A stretch of 17,980 nt of DNA from Alphaproteobacteria bacterium (GTDB lineage: Bacteria; Pseudomonadota; Alphaproteobacteria; Micropepsales; Micropepsaceae), in contig DMER01000167.1 of assembly GCA_003451645.1 (NCBI GenBank), positions 54,425 through 72,404 of the forward strand. Reading direction: 5' to 3'. Position 1 is the first letter of the stretch. Each line of letters opens with the position of its first letter. Positions 6,704 through 15,353 of this stretch are shown here, one piece after another. The notes below the pieces were generated by a model that worked only from the letters and a program-made list of their open reading frames with translations, was not told the DNA's origin and searched no databases. The translations under genes were made by a program, and so were the position numbers.

Positions 6704-8374
6704 TCACATATTGGGGTAATTCGGGCCCCCGCCACCTTCTGGGGTAACCCAGTTTATGTTCTGCGAGGGGTCTTTGATATCGCAAGTTTTACAATGCACA
6801 CAGTTTTGGGCATTTATTTGGAAGCGCGGATTCTTGCCCTCGTTATCGGTGAGCACCTCATACACGCCTGCCGGGCAATAACGCTGTGCGGGCTCAGCAT
6901 AAATCGGCAGATTCCGGCCAATCGGCACGCTCGCGTCCTTCAAGGTCAGGTGGACCGGCTGGTCCTCCTCGTGATTGGTCGCCGAGAGAAAAACTGACGA
7001 TAATTTGTCGAAGCTCACAATCCCGTCAGGTTTTGGATAGGTGATGGGCTGGAAATTCGCTGCGGGCTGCGTGCTCTCGGCATCCGTCTTGCCGTGGCCC
7101 AGTGTGAAGGGCGAGGTGCCGAAGATCTGGTTCACCCACATATCCGCAGCCGCCAACCCCGTGCCCACAAAGGCTTGGAACCGGCTCAGAGAGGGCTTGG
7201 CGTTGCGCACGCGCTTCAAGTCCTTATAGACCCAGCTCGCCTCATATTTGGCCTGGTACGTCACCGGTTCATCGCCAGCACGCCCTTGCGCCAGCGCGTC
7301 AAACACCGATTCCGCCGCCAGCATGCCCGTCTTCATGGCATTGTGGCTGCCCTTGATACGCGGCACGTTGACGAAGCCCGCCGAACACCCGATCAGCGCG
7401 CCACCGGGGAAGGTCAGCTTTGGCACCGATTGCAAGCCGCCCTCGGTAATCGCGCGCGCGCCATAGGCGATACGCTTGCCCCCTTCGAGGAATGGCCGCA
7501 GCACCGGATGCGTCTTATGGCGTTGAAACTCGTCAAAGGGCGAAATGTATGGGTTGGCGTAATTGAGGTGCACCACAAAGCCGACCGAGACCAGATTGTC
7601 TCCAAAGTGGTACATAAAGGAGCCGCCGCCGGTGCTGTTGCTCAGCGGCCAGCCCAAAGAATGGACCACCATCCCCCGGTGATGTTGCGTCTTGGGAACT
7701 TCCCACAATTCCTTGAGGCCAATGCCAAATTTCTGTGGCTCGCAATCCTCGTCCAGACCAAAGCGCTGAATGAGCATCTTGGCCAGGCTGCCGCGCACAC
7801 CCTCGGCGATCAGCGTGTACTTGCCGTGGAGCTCCATGCCCGGCGTAAAGGCATCCTTGCGGCTGCCATCGCGGCCCACACCCATGTCGCCGGTTGCAAC
7901 CCCTTTGACGCTGCCATCCTCGCGGTAGAGAACCTCCGCCGCCGCAAAGCCCGGATAGATTTCTACGCCCAATGCCTCCGCCTGCTTGCCCAGCCAGCGG
8001 CAAATATTGCCAAGGCTGACAATATAGCAGCCGTGATTGTTCATGAGCGGCGGGAACAAGAAGTTGGGGAAACGGATCGCGCCCGCTGGCCCCAAATAAT
8101 AAAAGCGGTCATCCACCACTGGCGTGTCGATCGGCGCGTCTTTCTGTTTCCAGTCGGGGATCAACTCGTTGAGCGCGATCGGATCGATCACCGCGCCCGA
8201 CAAGATATGCGCGCCAACCTCAGAGCCCTTTTCGAGCACACAGACGGAGATGTCCTGACCTTTTTCCGCCGCGAGTTGTTTAAGCCGGATCGCCGCCGAC
8301 AGGCCCGCGGGGCCTGCGCCGACGATCACAACATCGAATTCCATGCTCTCGCGATCCGTGCGGCTCTCAGTCAT
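6704..8374 (-). CDS. Electron transfer flavoprotein-ubiquinone oxidoreductase
   Basis: Passes electrons from reduced ETF (fed by fatty-acid and amino-acid acyl-CoA dehydrogenases) to ubiquinone at the inner membrane. The 556-residue length matches bacterial and mitochondrial ETF-QO. The FAD-binding motif GAGPAGLSAAI is at 19-29, followed by the typical EKGSEVGAHILSGAV stretch. The C-terminal domain has Cys500, Cys525, Cys528 and Cys531 (RYCPAGVYEV and NCVHCKTCDIKDP) to hold a [4Fe-4S] cluster, and the ending GGGGPNYPNM is characteristic. The ATG at 8374 is supported by AAGGGG seven bases upstream. No etfAB genes are in the window. The gene heads an operon with the TPR lipoprotein and ispE. 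Confidence 0.96.
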   Translation of the reverse strand: MTESRTDRESMEFDVVIVGAGPAGLSAAIRLKQLAAEKGQDISVCVLEKGSEVGAHILSGAVIDPIALNELIPDWKQKDAPIDTPVVDDRFYYLGPAGAIRFPNFLFPPLMNNHGCYIVSLGNICRWLGKQAEALGVEIYPGFAAAEVLYREDGSVKGVATGDMGVGRDGSRKDAFTPGMELHGKYTLIAEGVRGSLAKMLIQRFGLDEDCEPQKFGIGLKELWEVPKTQHHRGMVVHSLGWPLSNSTGGGSFMYHFGDNLVSVGFVVHLNYANPYISPFDEFQRHKTHPVLRPFLEGGKRIAYGARAITEGGLQSVPKLTFPGGALIGCSAGFVNVPRIKGSHNAMKTGMLAAESVFDALAQGRAGDEPVTYQAKYEASWVYKDLKRVRNAKPSLSRFQAFVGTGLAAADMWVNQIFGTSPFTLGHGKTDAESTQPAANFQPITYPKPDGIVSFDKLSSVFLSATNHEEDQPVHLTLKDASVPIGRNLPIYAEPAQRYCPAGVYEVLTDNEGKNPRFQINAQNCVHCKTCDIKDPSQNINWVTPEGGGGPNYPNM

Positions 8375-8546
8375 TCCCTAACCCCTTGCGGCCCTTGTCC
8401 GTCTTATCCAGCATTGCGGTCAACCGGGCGCCGCGCAAGCCAGAGATTCCTCATTGCATCTTGGACTCAGTTGCGCCCTCTTTGCTTCATATGGGGCGGA
8501 ACAGCCCATTGGGTCAAATCGGGCGCGGGAATAAGGCGCAATCGTG

Positions 8547-9386
8547 ATGGGTGACGAAACGACGCTGGACGCTGTTACAGCCAGAGCCGCTTTGCGGTTC
8601 CTGGTCGAGGCGGGCGCCGATGAGATTCTGGCGGACACACCCGTGCACCGATTCGCGCTGCCCGTTGCCGCACCAGAGCCACGCCTGGCCAGTGTGGAAG
8701 CGCGCCCGGCAAACACGCCACCACCGCGCCCTGCACCACGCCCTGCACCGGCCCCCGCCCTCATCCCTGCTGGAGATCAGCTTGAGAGCGCCCGCGCCCT
8801 TGCCTCCGCGGCGCAGACCCTTGATGCCCTTAAGGAGGCCGTCGCGCGCTTTGAGGGGTGCTCGCTCAAGATCACCGCCAACAGTCTGGTGTTTGCGGAT
8901 GGCAACCCGCACGGCGCGGTCATGCTGATTGGCGAGGCTCCCGGCAGCGATGAGGACCGGATGGGCAAGCCCTTTGTGGGCCGCAGCGGGCAATTGCTCG
9001 ACAAAATGCTAGGCGCCATTGGGATCGACCGGACCCAAGTCTATATTACCAATGTCCTGCCCTGGCGTCCGCCCGGCAACCGCACGCCGACAGCCGAGGA
9101 AGCGGCTCTTTGCGCGCCCTTTTTGCTCCGTCACATCGCGCTGGTGCGGCCAAAAGTGCTTGTGCTGCTTGGCGCCACGCCTGCCAAACACCTCCTCAAC
9201 AACGACACCGGCATTACGCGCTTGCGCGGCCGGTGGCAGCGCTATCAGGCCGATGATCTCGACATTCCAGTTCTGCCTACCTTTCACCCAGCGTTTCTGT
9301 TGCGCTCGCCCTTGAGCAAGAAACTATCTTGGATGGATTTACTGGCCCTTCAGCACTTTCTCACAGCCGGGCAAAGCGGCGAGTGA
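8547..9386 (+). CDS. Uracil-DNA glycosylase, family-4-like
   Basis: Removes uracil from DNA at the start of base excision repair. In 279 residues (numbering from ATG 8547) it shows motif 1 GEAPGSDED (129-137), followed by [16 protein letters not shown], a central [15 protein letters not shown] stretch and motif 3 HPAFLLR (247-253). These are features of family 4 enzymes. The N-terminal 90 residues are not conserved in a way I recognise and contain a Pro/Ala/Arg-rich linker (about 59-72). Only two cysteines are present (105 and 189), while well-studied family 4 enzymes use four to bind [4Fe-4S]. GTG at 8544 is an alternative start, but AAGGCG is better spaced for the ATG. It diverges from ETF-QO. 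Confidence 0.87.
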   Translation: MGDETTLDAVTARAALRFLVEAGADEILADTPVHRFALPVAAPEPRLASVEARPANTPPPRPAPRPAPAPALIPAGDQLESARALASAAQTLDALKEAVARFEGCSLKITANSLVFADGNPHGAVMLIGEAPGSDEDRMGKPFVGRSGQLLDKMLGAIGIDRTQVYITNVLPWRPPGNRTPTAEEAALCAPFLLRHIALVRPKVLVLLGATPAKHLLNNDTGITRLRGRWQRYQADDLDIPVLPTFHPAFLLRSPLSKKLSWMDLLALQHFLTAGQSGE

Positions 9387-9399
9387 GACGCAAGCGGCC

Positions 9400-9428
9400 T
9401 TGCCCAACCCACCCTCAATCGGTACAGT
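9400..9428 (+). promoter_or_regulatory. Candidate promoter of the lytic transglycosylase-moaB pair
   Basis: TTGCCC (9400-9405) and TACAGT (9423-9428) are separated by exactly 17 bases, each matching four of six positions of the housekeeping consensus. Transcription would start near 9435, leaving a leader of about 30 bases before the ATG at 9466. It lies in the only intergenic gap in front of this pair. Confidence 0.35.
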
Positions 9429-9465
9429 CCGAACCGAATTACAAACCTGCAACTTTGGGTGATCG

Positions 9466-11199
9466 ATGGCGCTAGCGTTTCGCGGTCTTGTGGCGTTGGC
9501 GCTTGGATTGGGCCTGACCACAGCAGCGATGGCACAGGATGCGGCTGTGGAGATGGCAGCCGAGGCCCCGGAAGAGGTGCCAGTCAAGGCCGCCGGCAAA
9601 TCGGGCCTTGCGCGAGTTCTGAGCCCGTCCGATTTCGCGGCCTATAAACAGCTCTTCAAGCAGGCCAGCGACGGCGATCTTGCGGGCGTCGAGGCGGGCT
9701 TGAGCGCCTTGAAGAACAAGACCCTGGCCGGCCATGTCTGGGCACGCGCTTATCTCGCGCCCAAAAGCACCACCAGCTTTGAGCAGCTGCAAGGCTGGCT
9801 GCAGAAATACGCCAACTACCCTGAGGCCGCTCAGATTTACAAACTGGCTCAGTCAAAAGGCTCAGGTCCGCTGAATGACCCGGAGCGGCGCATTATTCGT
9901 GGCGGGACCGAAGACGGCCCGGACATGACTTCGGATATCGAGACCTCTGCAGGCTCTGCCGCTGCTCGCAAAGTGCGCAGTTTCCTCAAGGCTGGCCAAG
10001 CGGGTGAGGCCCAGCAATATCTTCTGGGCGAAGGCACCAGCGCGCTGGGCCCAAAGGATTACAACCAACTCCTCGCCGAAGTCGCTGGTGGACTTTATTA
10101 CTCGGGCCGTGATCAGGCGGCCTATCAGCTTGCTGCCAAGGCCGCAGCCGAGCGCGACCACGCCCCGTTAGCCGATTGGATCGCAGGCCTCTCAGCTTGG
10201 CGCCTTCAGGACTATGCCAGCGCAGCCAAGCATTTCGACTATATGGCCAATCAGCCGGACATGACCTCTTGGCTCAAATCCGCCGCAGGGTTCTGGGGCG
10301 CCCGGGCCTCGATCGCCGCCCGCCAGCCGCATCGCGCGCGGGCGCTGCTTGAGATCGCCGCCTCCAAGCCACGTACCTTTTACGGGCTCATGGCCATGCG
10401 CATTTTGGGCCAGCGCGCGCCCTTTACCTGGACCGAGCCCACCCTCGAGGCGCGCAGCTTTCAGCGTGTGTCCAAGGTCTCGGGCGTTGCGCGCGCGGTG
10501 GCCCTGGCGCAATTAGGCATGAGGGGCCTGGCCGAAGACGTGATGATGCGCGCGCATGGCAAACTCGACCACAGCCTGGACGGTCCCTTTATCGCGCTCG
10601 CAGGCGATTTGGGCTTTGCCTCGGTGCAGTTCTTTGCGGCCTCTGCGGCACGCACGCAGGACCTAAAGGCCAATGCCTTCCCCATCCTGCCCATGCAGCC
10701 GCGTGGCGGGTTTGCGGTCGACCCAGCGCTGATTCATGCCATTGTCCGTCAGGAGAGCCGCTTTGAGACGGATGCCGAATCGCCCAGCGGCGCGCGCGGC
10801 CTGATGCAGGTCCTGCCCTCCACCGCCAAGCTTGGTGATGATCCGCGCAAGCGTCTCTTTGAGCCGGTCTATAACCTGACAGTCGGTCAGAACTATGTGC
10901 GCGAGATGATGCGCTTCACCTCGCCAGATGGGAATTTGCTGCAAACGCTCGTCGCCTATAATGGCGGGCCAGGCAATCTGCAGAAGTGGCTTGCCTCCGT
11001 CGATTACCGCGACGACCCGCTGCTCTTTATTGAGAGCCTGCCCTCACGCGAGACGCGCGGCTATGTCGAGCGGGTCATGGCCAATATGTGGATCTATCAG
11101 ATGCGCATGGGCAAACCGACCACGAGCCTCGATGATCTGGCCTCCGGCCGGTGGCCGATCTATAGCGGCTCGGCCAAACGCGTGGCCTCGGCCGAATAA
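9466..11199 (+). CDS. Soluble lytic murein transglycosylase (Slt70-like)
   Basis: Cleaves peptidoglycan glycan strands in the periplasm with formation of 1,6-anhydromuramic acid. The 577-residue protein starts with a signal peptide ending TTAAMA|QDA (cut after about residue 23). A long alpha-helical, TPR-like superhelical region follows (roughly 45-400), then a C-terminal goose-lysozyme-like catalytic domain. The catalytic glutamate is Glu430 in VRQESRF, followed by SGARGLMQVLPSTA, and AYNGGPGN starts at 497. This domain order is that of Slt70. ATG 9466 has only a weak ribosome binding site (GGGTGA). The TAA stop shares one base with the moaB ATG (TAATG). A short hairpin-forming sequence lies between the UDG stop and this gene but has no U-tract. 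Confidence 0.93.
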   Translation: MALAFRGLVALALGLGLTTAAMAQDAAVEMAAEAPEEVPVKAAGKSGLARVLSPSDFAAYKQLFKQASDGDLAGVEAGLSALKNKTLAGHVWARAYLAPKSTTSFEQLQGWLQKYANYPEAAQIYKLAQSKGSGPLNDPERRIIRGGTEDGPDMTSDIETSAGSAAARKVRSFLKAGQAGEAQQYLLGEGTSALGPKDYNQLLAEVAGGLYYSGRDQAAYQLAAKAAAERDHAPLADWIAGLSAWRLQDYASAAKHFDYMANQPDMTSWLKSAAGFWGARASIAARQPHRARALLEIAASKPRTFYGLMAMRILGQRAPFTWTEPTLEARSFQRVSKVSGVARAVALAQLGMRGLAEDVMMRAHGKLDHSLDGPFIALAGDLGFASVQFFAASAARTQDLKANAFPILPMQPRGGFAVDPALIHAIVRQESRFETDAESPSGARGLMQVLPSTAKLGDDPRKRLFEPVYNLTVGQNYVREMMRFTSPDGNLLQTLVAYNGGPGNLQKWLASVDYRDDPLLFIESLPSRETRGYVERVMANMWIYQMRMGKPTTSLDDLASGRWPIYSGSAKRVASAE

Positions 11200-11741
11200 T
11201 GGCGGGCCGCATAGACGAGACGCTGGCCTTTGTGCCCGTTCGCATCGCGGTCCTGACGGTCTCTGATACGCGCACGCCTGAGACGGACAAGTCAGGCGAT
11301 ACTCTCGCCGCCCGTATCACCGAGGCTGGGCATGCTCTCACTGGCCGCGCCATTGTCCCGGACGAGATCGACGCGATCAGAGCGCAAATCCGCAGCTGGT
11401 GCAGCAATGCCATGGCCGATGCCATCATCACCACGGGCGGCACAGGGCTAACCGGCCGCGATGTCACGGTTGAGGCCGTGAGGCCGCTCTTCGATAAGGA
11501 GATCGACGGCTTTGCCGCCATCTTTCATCAGATCAGCTTTGGGATCATCGGCACCTCGACCTTGCAGTCGCGGGCGTGTGCGGGCGTCATCAGCGGCGTC
11601 TATGTGTTCTGCCTCCCCGGCTCACCCGGTGCGGTCAGGGATGGCTGGGACCACATTCTCAAGAGCCAATTGGACAGCCGCCACCGCCCCTGCAATTTCG
11701 TCGAGATTATGCCGCGGCTGATGGAGCACCTGCAGCGCTAA
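11199..11741 (+). CDS. moaB: Molybdenum cofactor biosynthesis protein MoaB-like
   Basis: A 180-residue MoaB/Mog-fold protein related to molybdopterin adenylyltransferases. Visible motifs are the IAVLTVSDTR strand (16-25), the TTGGTGLTGRDVT loop (78-90), TSTLQSRACAGV (119-130) and LPGSPGAV (139-146), all typical of the molybdopterin-binding fold. Whether it adenylylates molybdopterin (as Mog does) or is a non-catalytic MoaB paralogue cannot be decided by eye. Its start overlaps the lytic transglycosylase stop by one base, so its translation is probably coupled to that unrelated gene. No other cofactor gene is in the window. Confidence 0.9.
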   Translation: MAGRIDETLAFVPVRIAVLTVSDTRTPETDKSGDTLAARITEAGHALTGRAIVPDEIDAIRAQIRSWCSNAMADAIITTGGTGLTGRDVTVEAVRPLFDKEIDGFAAIFHQISFGIIGTSTLQSRACAGVISGVYVFCLPGSPGAVRDGWDHILKSQLDSRHRPCNFVEIMPRLMEHLQR

Positions 11742-11754
11742 GGCGCTTGCACTT

Positions 11755-11769
11755 GTTCTTATTTTGTTC
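11755..11769 (+). promoter_or_regulatory. Alphaproteobacterial LexA (SOS) box
   Basis: GTTC at 11755-11758 and GTTC at 11766-11769 are separated by seven bases (TTATTTT). This exactly matches the direct-repeat GTTC-N7-GTTC motif bound by LexA in Rhodobacter, Caulobacter and rhizobia. Both halves extend to TTGTTCT (11753-11759 and 11764-11770). The site lies in the 33-base gap between moaB and the radical SAM gene, ending six bases before its ATG. This is where a repressor would block transcription. Confidence 0.7.
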
Positions 11770-11774
11770 TAGGC

Positions 11775-12884
11775 ATGCTCCCCATGCGAAAGCGCGTGGC
11801 CAGCACAGACATTACGGCACACCCGTCCGGCCATAAGGGCCGGGGTGCGGTCTCCAACGCGTCTGGGCGGTTTGAGGGGGTTTCGCGCGTCCTAACCGAT
11901 GATGGCTGGGGCGCGATGGACGAAGAGCCACCGCACCTTGCCACCACTGTCATCATCGATGCCACGCGCACAGTGATCACGCGCAACGCGTCGCCCGACC
12001 TTAACTTCGACCGTTCGATCAATCCCTACCGGGGCTGCGAGCATGGGTGTACCTATTGCTTCGCAAGGCCCACGCATGCCTATTTGGGTTTGTCGCCCGG
12101 TCTTGATTTCGAGGCCAAATTGTTTGCCAAGCCCAGCGCGCCGATCCTTCTGGCGCATGAATTGGCCAAGGCCTCCTATGTGCCGCGCATGATTGCGCTC
12201 GGCACCAATACCGATCCCTATCAGCCGATTGAGCGCAACATGGAGATCACACGCGGCATCCTTACCGTGTTGCGCGACTTCCGCCATCCGGTGGGGATTG
12301 TCACCAAGTCACATCTGGTCACGCGCGATAGCGACATCCTCGGCGATATGGCGGGCCGCAATCTGGCCAAGGCCGCGATCTCGATCACCACTCTTGACCG
12401 CAAGCTGGCGCGCAGTATGGAGCCCAGGGCCGCCACCCCAGAGCGCCGCCTTGCCGCGATCAAGGCGCTGGCGGAGGCGGGCATACCTGTGACCGTGATG
12501 GCGGCGCCCATGATCCCGGGCCTCAATGACCATGAGCTTGAGGGGATCCTGGAGGCGGCGCGCGCCGCGGGCGCCACTGGCGCTGGCTATATCGTCCTGC
12601 GCATGCCAATGGAGATCAAGGACCTGTTCCGCGAGTGGCTTGCGGCTGCCGTGCCAGACAGGGCGCAGCGGGTCATCTCCCTCATGCGTGACATGCGCGG
12701 CGGTCAGGATTATGACGCCGAATGGGGCCGGCGCATGCGCGGCACGGGCCCTTATGCACAATTGATTGCCAAGCGGTTCCGCGTCGCTTGTCAGCGGTTG
12801 CGACTCAATGAAGTCTCGCGCGAGCTTGATTGCAGCCAATTCCGCGTCCCGCCGCGTAAAGGGGATCAATTGGCGCTGTTGTAG
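11775..12884 (+). CDS. PA0069-family radical SAM protein (SplB-related, probable DNA repair)
   Basis: A 369-residue radical SAM enzyme of the COG1533/PA0069 group, often labelled DNA repair photolyase by likeness to spore photoproduct lyase. The cluster-binding motif is Cys88-x3-Cys92-x2-Cys95 (RGCEHGCTYCFARP). It is preceded by the family hallmark KGRGAVSNASGRFE (21-34) and by NFDRSINPYRG, and followed by HAYLGLSPGLDFE and GTNTDPYQPIE. The C-terminus FRVPPRKGDQLALL is also typical. The reaction is unknown for this family. A LexA box directly upstream supports a DNA-damage role. ATG 11775 is used; ATG 11784 would leave more room after the box and is plausible. rnhB begins right after its stop. 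Confidence 0.88.
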   Translation: MLPMRKRVASTDITAHPSGHKGRGAVSNASGRFEGVSRVLTDDGWGAMDEEPPHLATTVIIDATRTVITRNASPDLNFDRSINPYRGCEHGCTYCFARPTHAYLGLSPGLDFEAKLFAKPSAPILLAHELAKASYVPRMIALGTNTDPYQPIERNMEITRGILTVLRDFRHPVGIVTKSHLVTRDSDILGDMAGRNLAKAAISITTLDRKLARSMEPRAATPERRLAAIKALAEAGIPVTVMAAPMIPGLNDHELEGILEAARAAGATGAGYIVLRMPMEIKDLFREWLAAAVPDRAQRVISLMRDMRGGQDYDAEWGRRMRGTGPYAQLIAKRFRVACQRLRLNEVSRELDCSQFRVPPRKGDQLALL

Positions 12885-13465
12885 ATGGGGTTGGGCATGA
12901 TCTGCGGGATTGACGAGGCGGGCCGCGGCCCATGGGCGGGCCCTGTCATCGCCGCCGCCGTTATCCTGGACCCCAAAAGCCCGATCCTGGGTCTTGCCGA
13001 TTCCAAGACGCTCAGCCACGCCCAACGCCAGACACTCGCAGCGAACATCAATCGTCAGGCCCTGACCGTCGGTGTGGGAAGTGCCAGCGTTGCCGAGATC
13101 GACAGCCTGAATATCTTGCGCGCGACCTTCCTTGCCATGCAAAGGGCCGTCGCAGCCTTGGGTCAACAGCCCGGCCTGGCGCTGGTTGATGGCAATCAGG
13201 CTCCACCCCTCCCCTGCCCCGTGCGCACGATTATCGATGGCGACGCGCTGGAGCCTGCGATCGGTGCCGCCTCCATCATTGCCAAGGTTGCGCGCGATGC
13301 GCTGATGGATGATCTTGATCGTCAGTATCCGGACTATCATTGGGCGCGCAACAAGGGCTATGGCACAGCCGCCCACCGCGCCGCGCTGTTAAGGTTTGGG
13401 GTCACGCCCCATCACCGCACAAGCTTCAAGCCGGTCTCCCACATCTTGTGTCCGGCGAAGGGCCA

Positions 13466-13487
<22 letters not shown>
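12885..13487 (+). CDS. rnhB: Ribonuclease HII
   Basis: Cleaves RNA in RNA-DNA hybrids and nicks at single ribonucleotides embedded in DNA. In 200 residues (from ATG 12885) the DEDD active site is Asp10 and Glu11 in GIDEAGRGPWAGPV, Asp102 in ALVDGN, and Asp138 in AASIIAKVARDALM. NKGYGTAAHRAAL and HRTSFKPV near the C-terminus are also characteristic. The ATG abuts the radical SAM stop (TAGATG). The in-frame ATG at 12897, four codons later, has a better ribosome binding site (GGGG six bases upstream) and may be the true start. The lack of a gap suggests it is transcribed from the LexA-linked promoter. Confidence 0.95.
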
Positions 13488-14722
<1,235 letters not shown>

Positions 14723-14723
14723 A

Positions 14724-14767
14724 GCGTGTCCAGGAAAAGTGGGCACCGGTTTTCCGCCAGGACACGC
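14724..14767. repeat. 44-bp imperfect palindrome of an alphaproteobacterial repeat type; possible bidirectional terminator
   Basis: GCGTGTCC (14724-14731) pairs with GGACACGC (14760-14767), and GGAAAA (14733-14738) pairs with TTTTCC (14750-14755), leaving an 11-base loop and a small internal asymmetry. The central AAAAGTGGG...CCGGTTTTCC core resembles a short palindromic element that I recall as common between genes in Hyphomicrobiales genomes. It is the only copy I see here. It starts two bases after the ccrM stop, between converging genes, where it could end transcription from both sides, though no clear U-tract follows. Confidence 0.6.
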
Positions 14768-14803
14768 GTCAAAGCAAATACGCCAAGGGCCTGACAGTGC
14801 CCC

Positions 14804-15346
14804 TCAATCCCCATAAAACACGTAATCGACCGGGCGGCCAAAGATTGCGTCGTCCCAGACCACCATTTTGCCGCGCGCGGCGTCCGTCGGGATGATCACA
14901 AAGCGCGGCTTTTGCTTGAAGAGGCGGACATATTCGGCCTGGATCAGAGGCGTGCCGCGCCAGGGATTGCCCTCGGGCTGGGAGCCCGCCTTTTGCAAAT
15001 CCTCCCAGCTCTCCAGATTGGCGCGTTGAGGCGGCTCGATGCGGTCAGCGATCTCCTTGATCGCCTTGGCCATCTCGCCATGGTTTTTGACCACGCCGCC
15101 AAAAGCCGACACCTCTGAGATCAGCAGCGGGAACCAGCCGCTCTCGACTGTGCGCACATAGATCGTCACGCGCGCCTGGTCGCAGGTGCTGCCGATGCTC
15201 TCGACCACGAACTCATCTGGCTTCGTCTCGTCAGAGAATTTCAGCGCCTTGGTCGCCATTGCATGGCAATCCCGGCCTTTGGCCTGTGCCGTTGTTGCAC
15301 TCAACATCACGGCCAACACTATCGCGCCCAAACATAGCTTGCTCAT
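14804..15346 (-). CDS. Secreted protein of unknown function
   Basis: I do not recognise this 180-residue protein. Its N-terminus (MSKLCLGAIVLAVMLSATTAQA, cut after about residue 22) is a clear Sec signal peptide. The mature part has two cysteines, Cys27 and Cys55, which could form a disulfide in the periplasm. It is mixed alpha/beta by composition, with an aromatic-rich end (MVVWDDAIFGRPVDYVFYGD). The middle (HGEMAKAIKEIADRIEPP) looks helical. The ATG at 15346 is seven bases downstream of the mutY stop and has GAGG just before it, so it is the second gene of a mutY operon. No membrane segment follows the signal peptide. A function in DNA repair is unlikely given the export signal. Confidence 0.75.
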   Translation of the reverse strand: MSKLCLGAIVLAVMLSATTAQAKGRDCHAMATKALKFSDETKPDEFVVESIGSTCDQARVTIYVRTVESGWFPLLISEVSAFGGVVKNHGEMAKAIKEIADRIEPPQRANLESWEDLQKAGSQPEGNPWRGTPLIQAEYVRLFKQKPRFVIIPTDAARGKMVVWDDAIFGRPVDYVFYGD

Positions 15347-15353
15347 ATCACCC

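Noticed and set aside
7094..8554. A 486-codon open frame on the plus strand opposite ETF-QO
   Set aside because: It is antisense to a gene with complete FAD and Fe-S motifs, has no recognisable domain, and its composition (rich in Arg, His, Ala, Gln) is that of a high-GC shadow frame.
9390..9403. Hairpin GCAAG-CGGC-CTTGC after the UDG gene as a terminator
   Set aside because: The stem is only 5 bp and no T-rich run follows.
12309..13376. A 355-codon open frame on the minus strand opposite the radical SAM and rnhB genes
   Set aside because: It runs across two genes with clear active sites and has no domain or plausible start signal.
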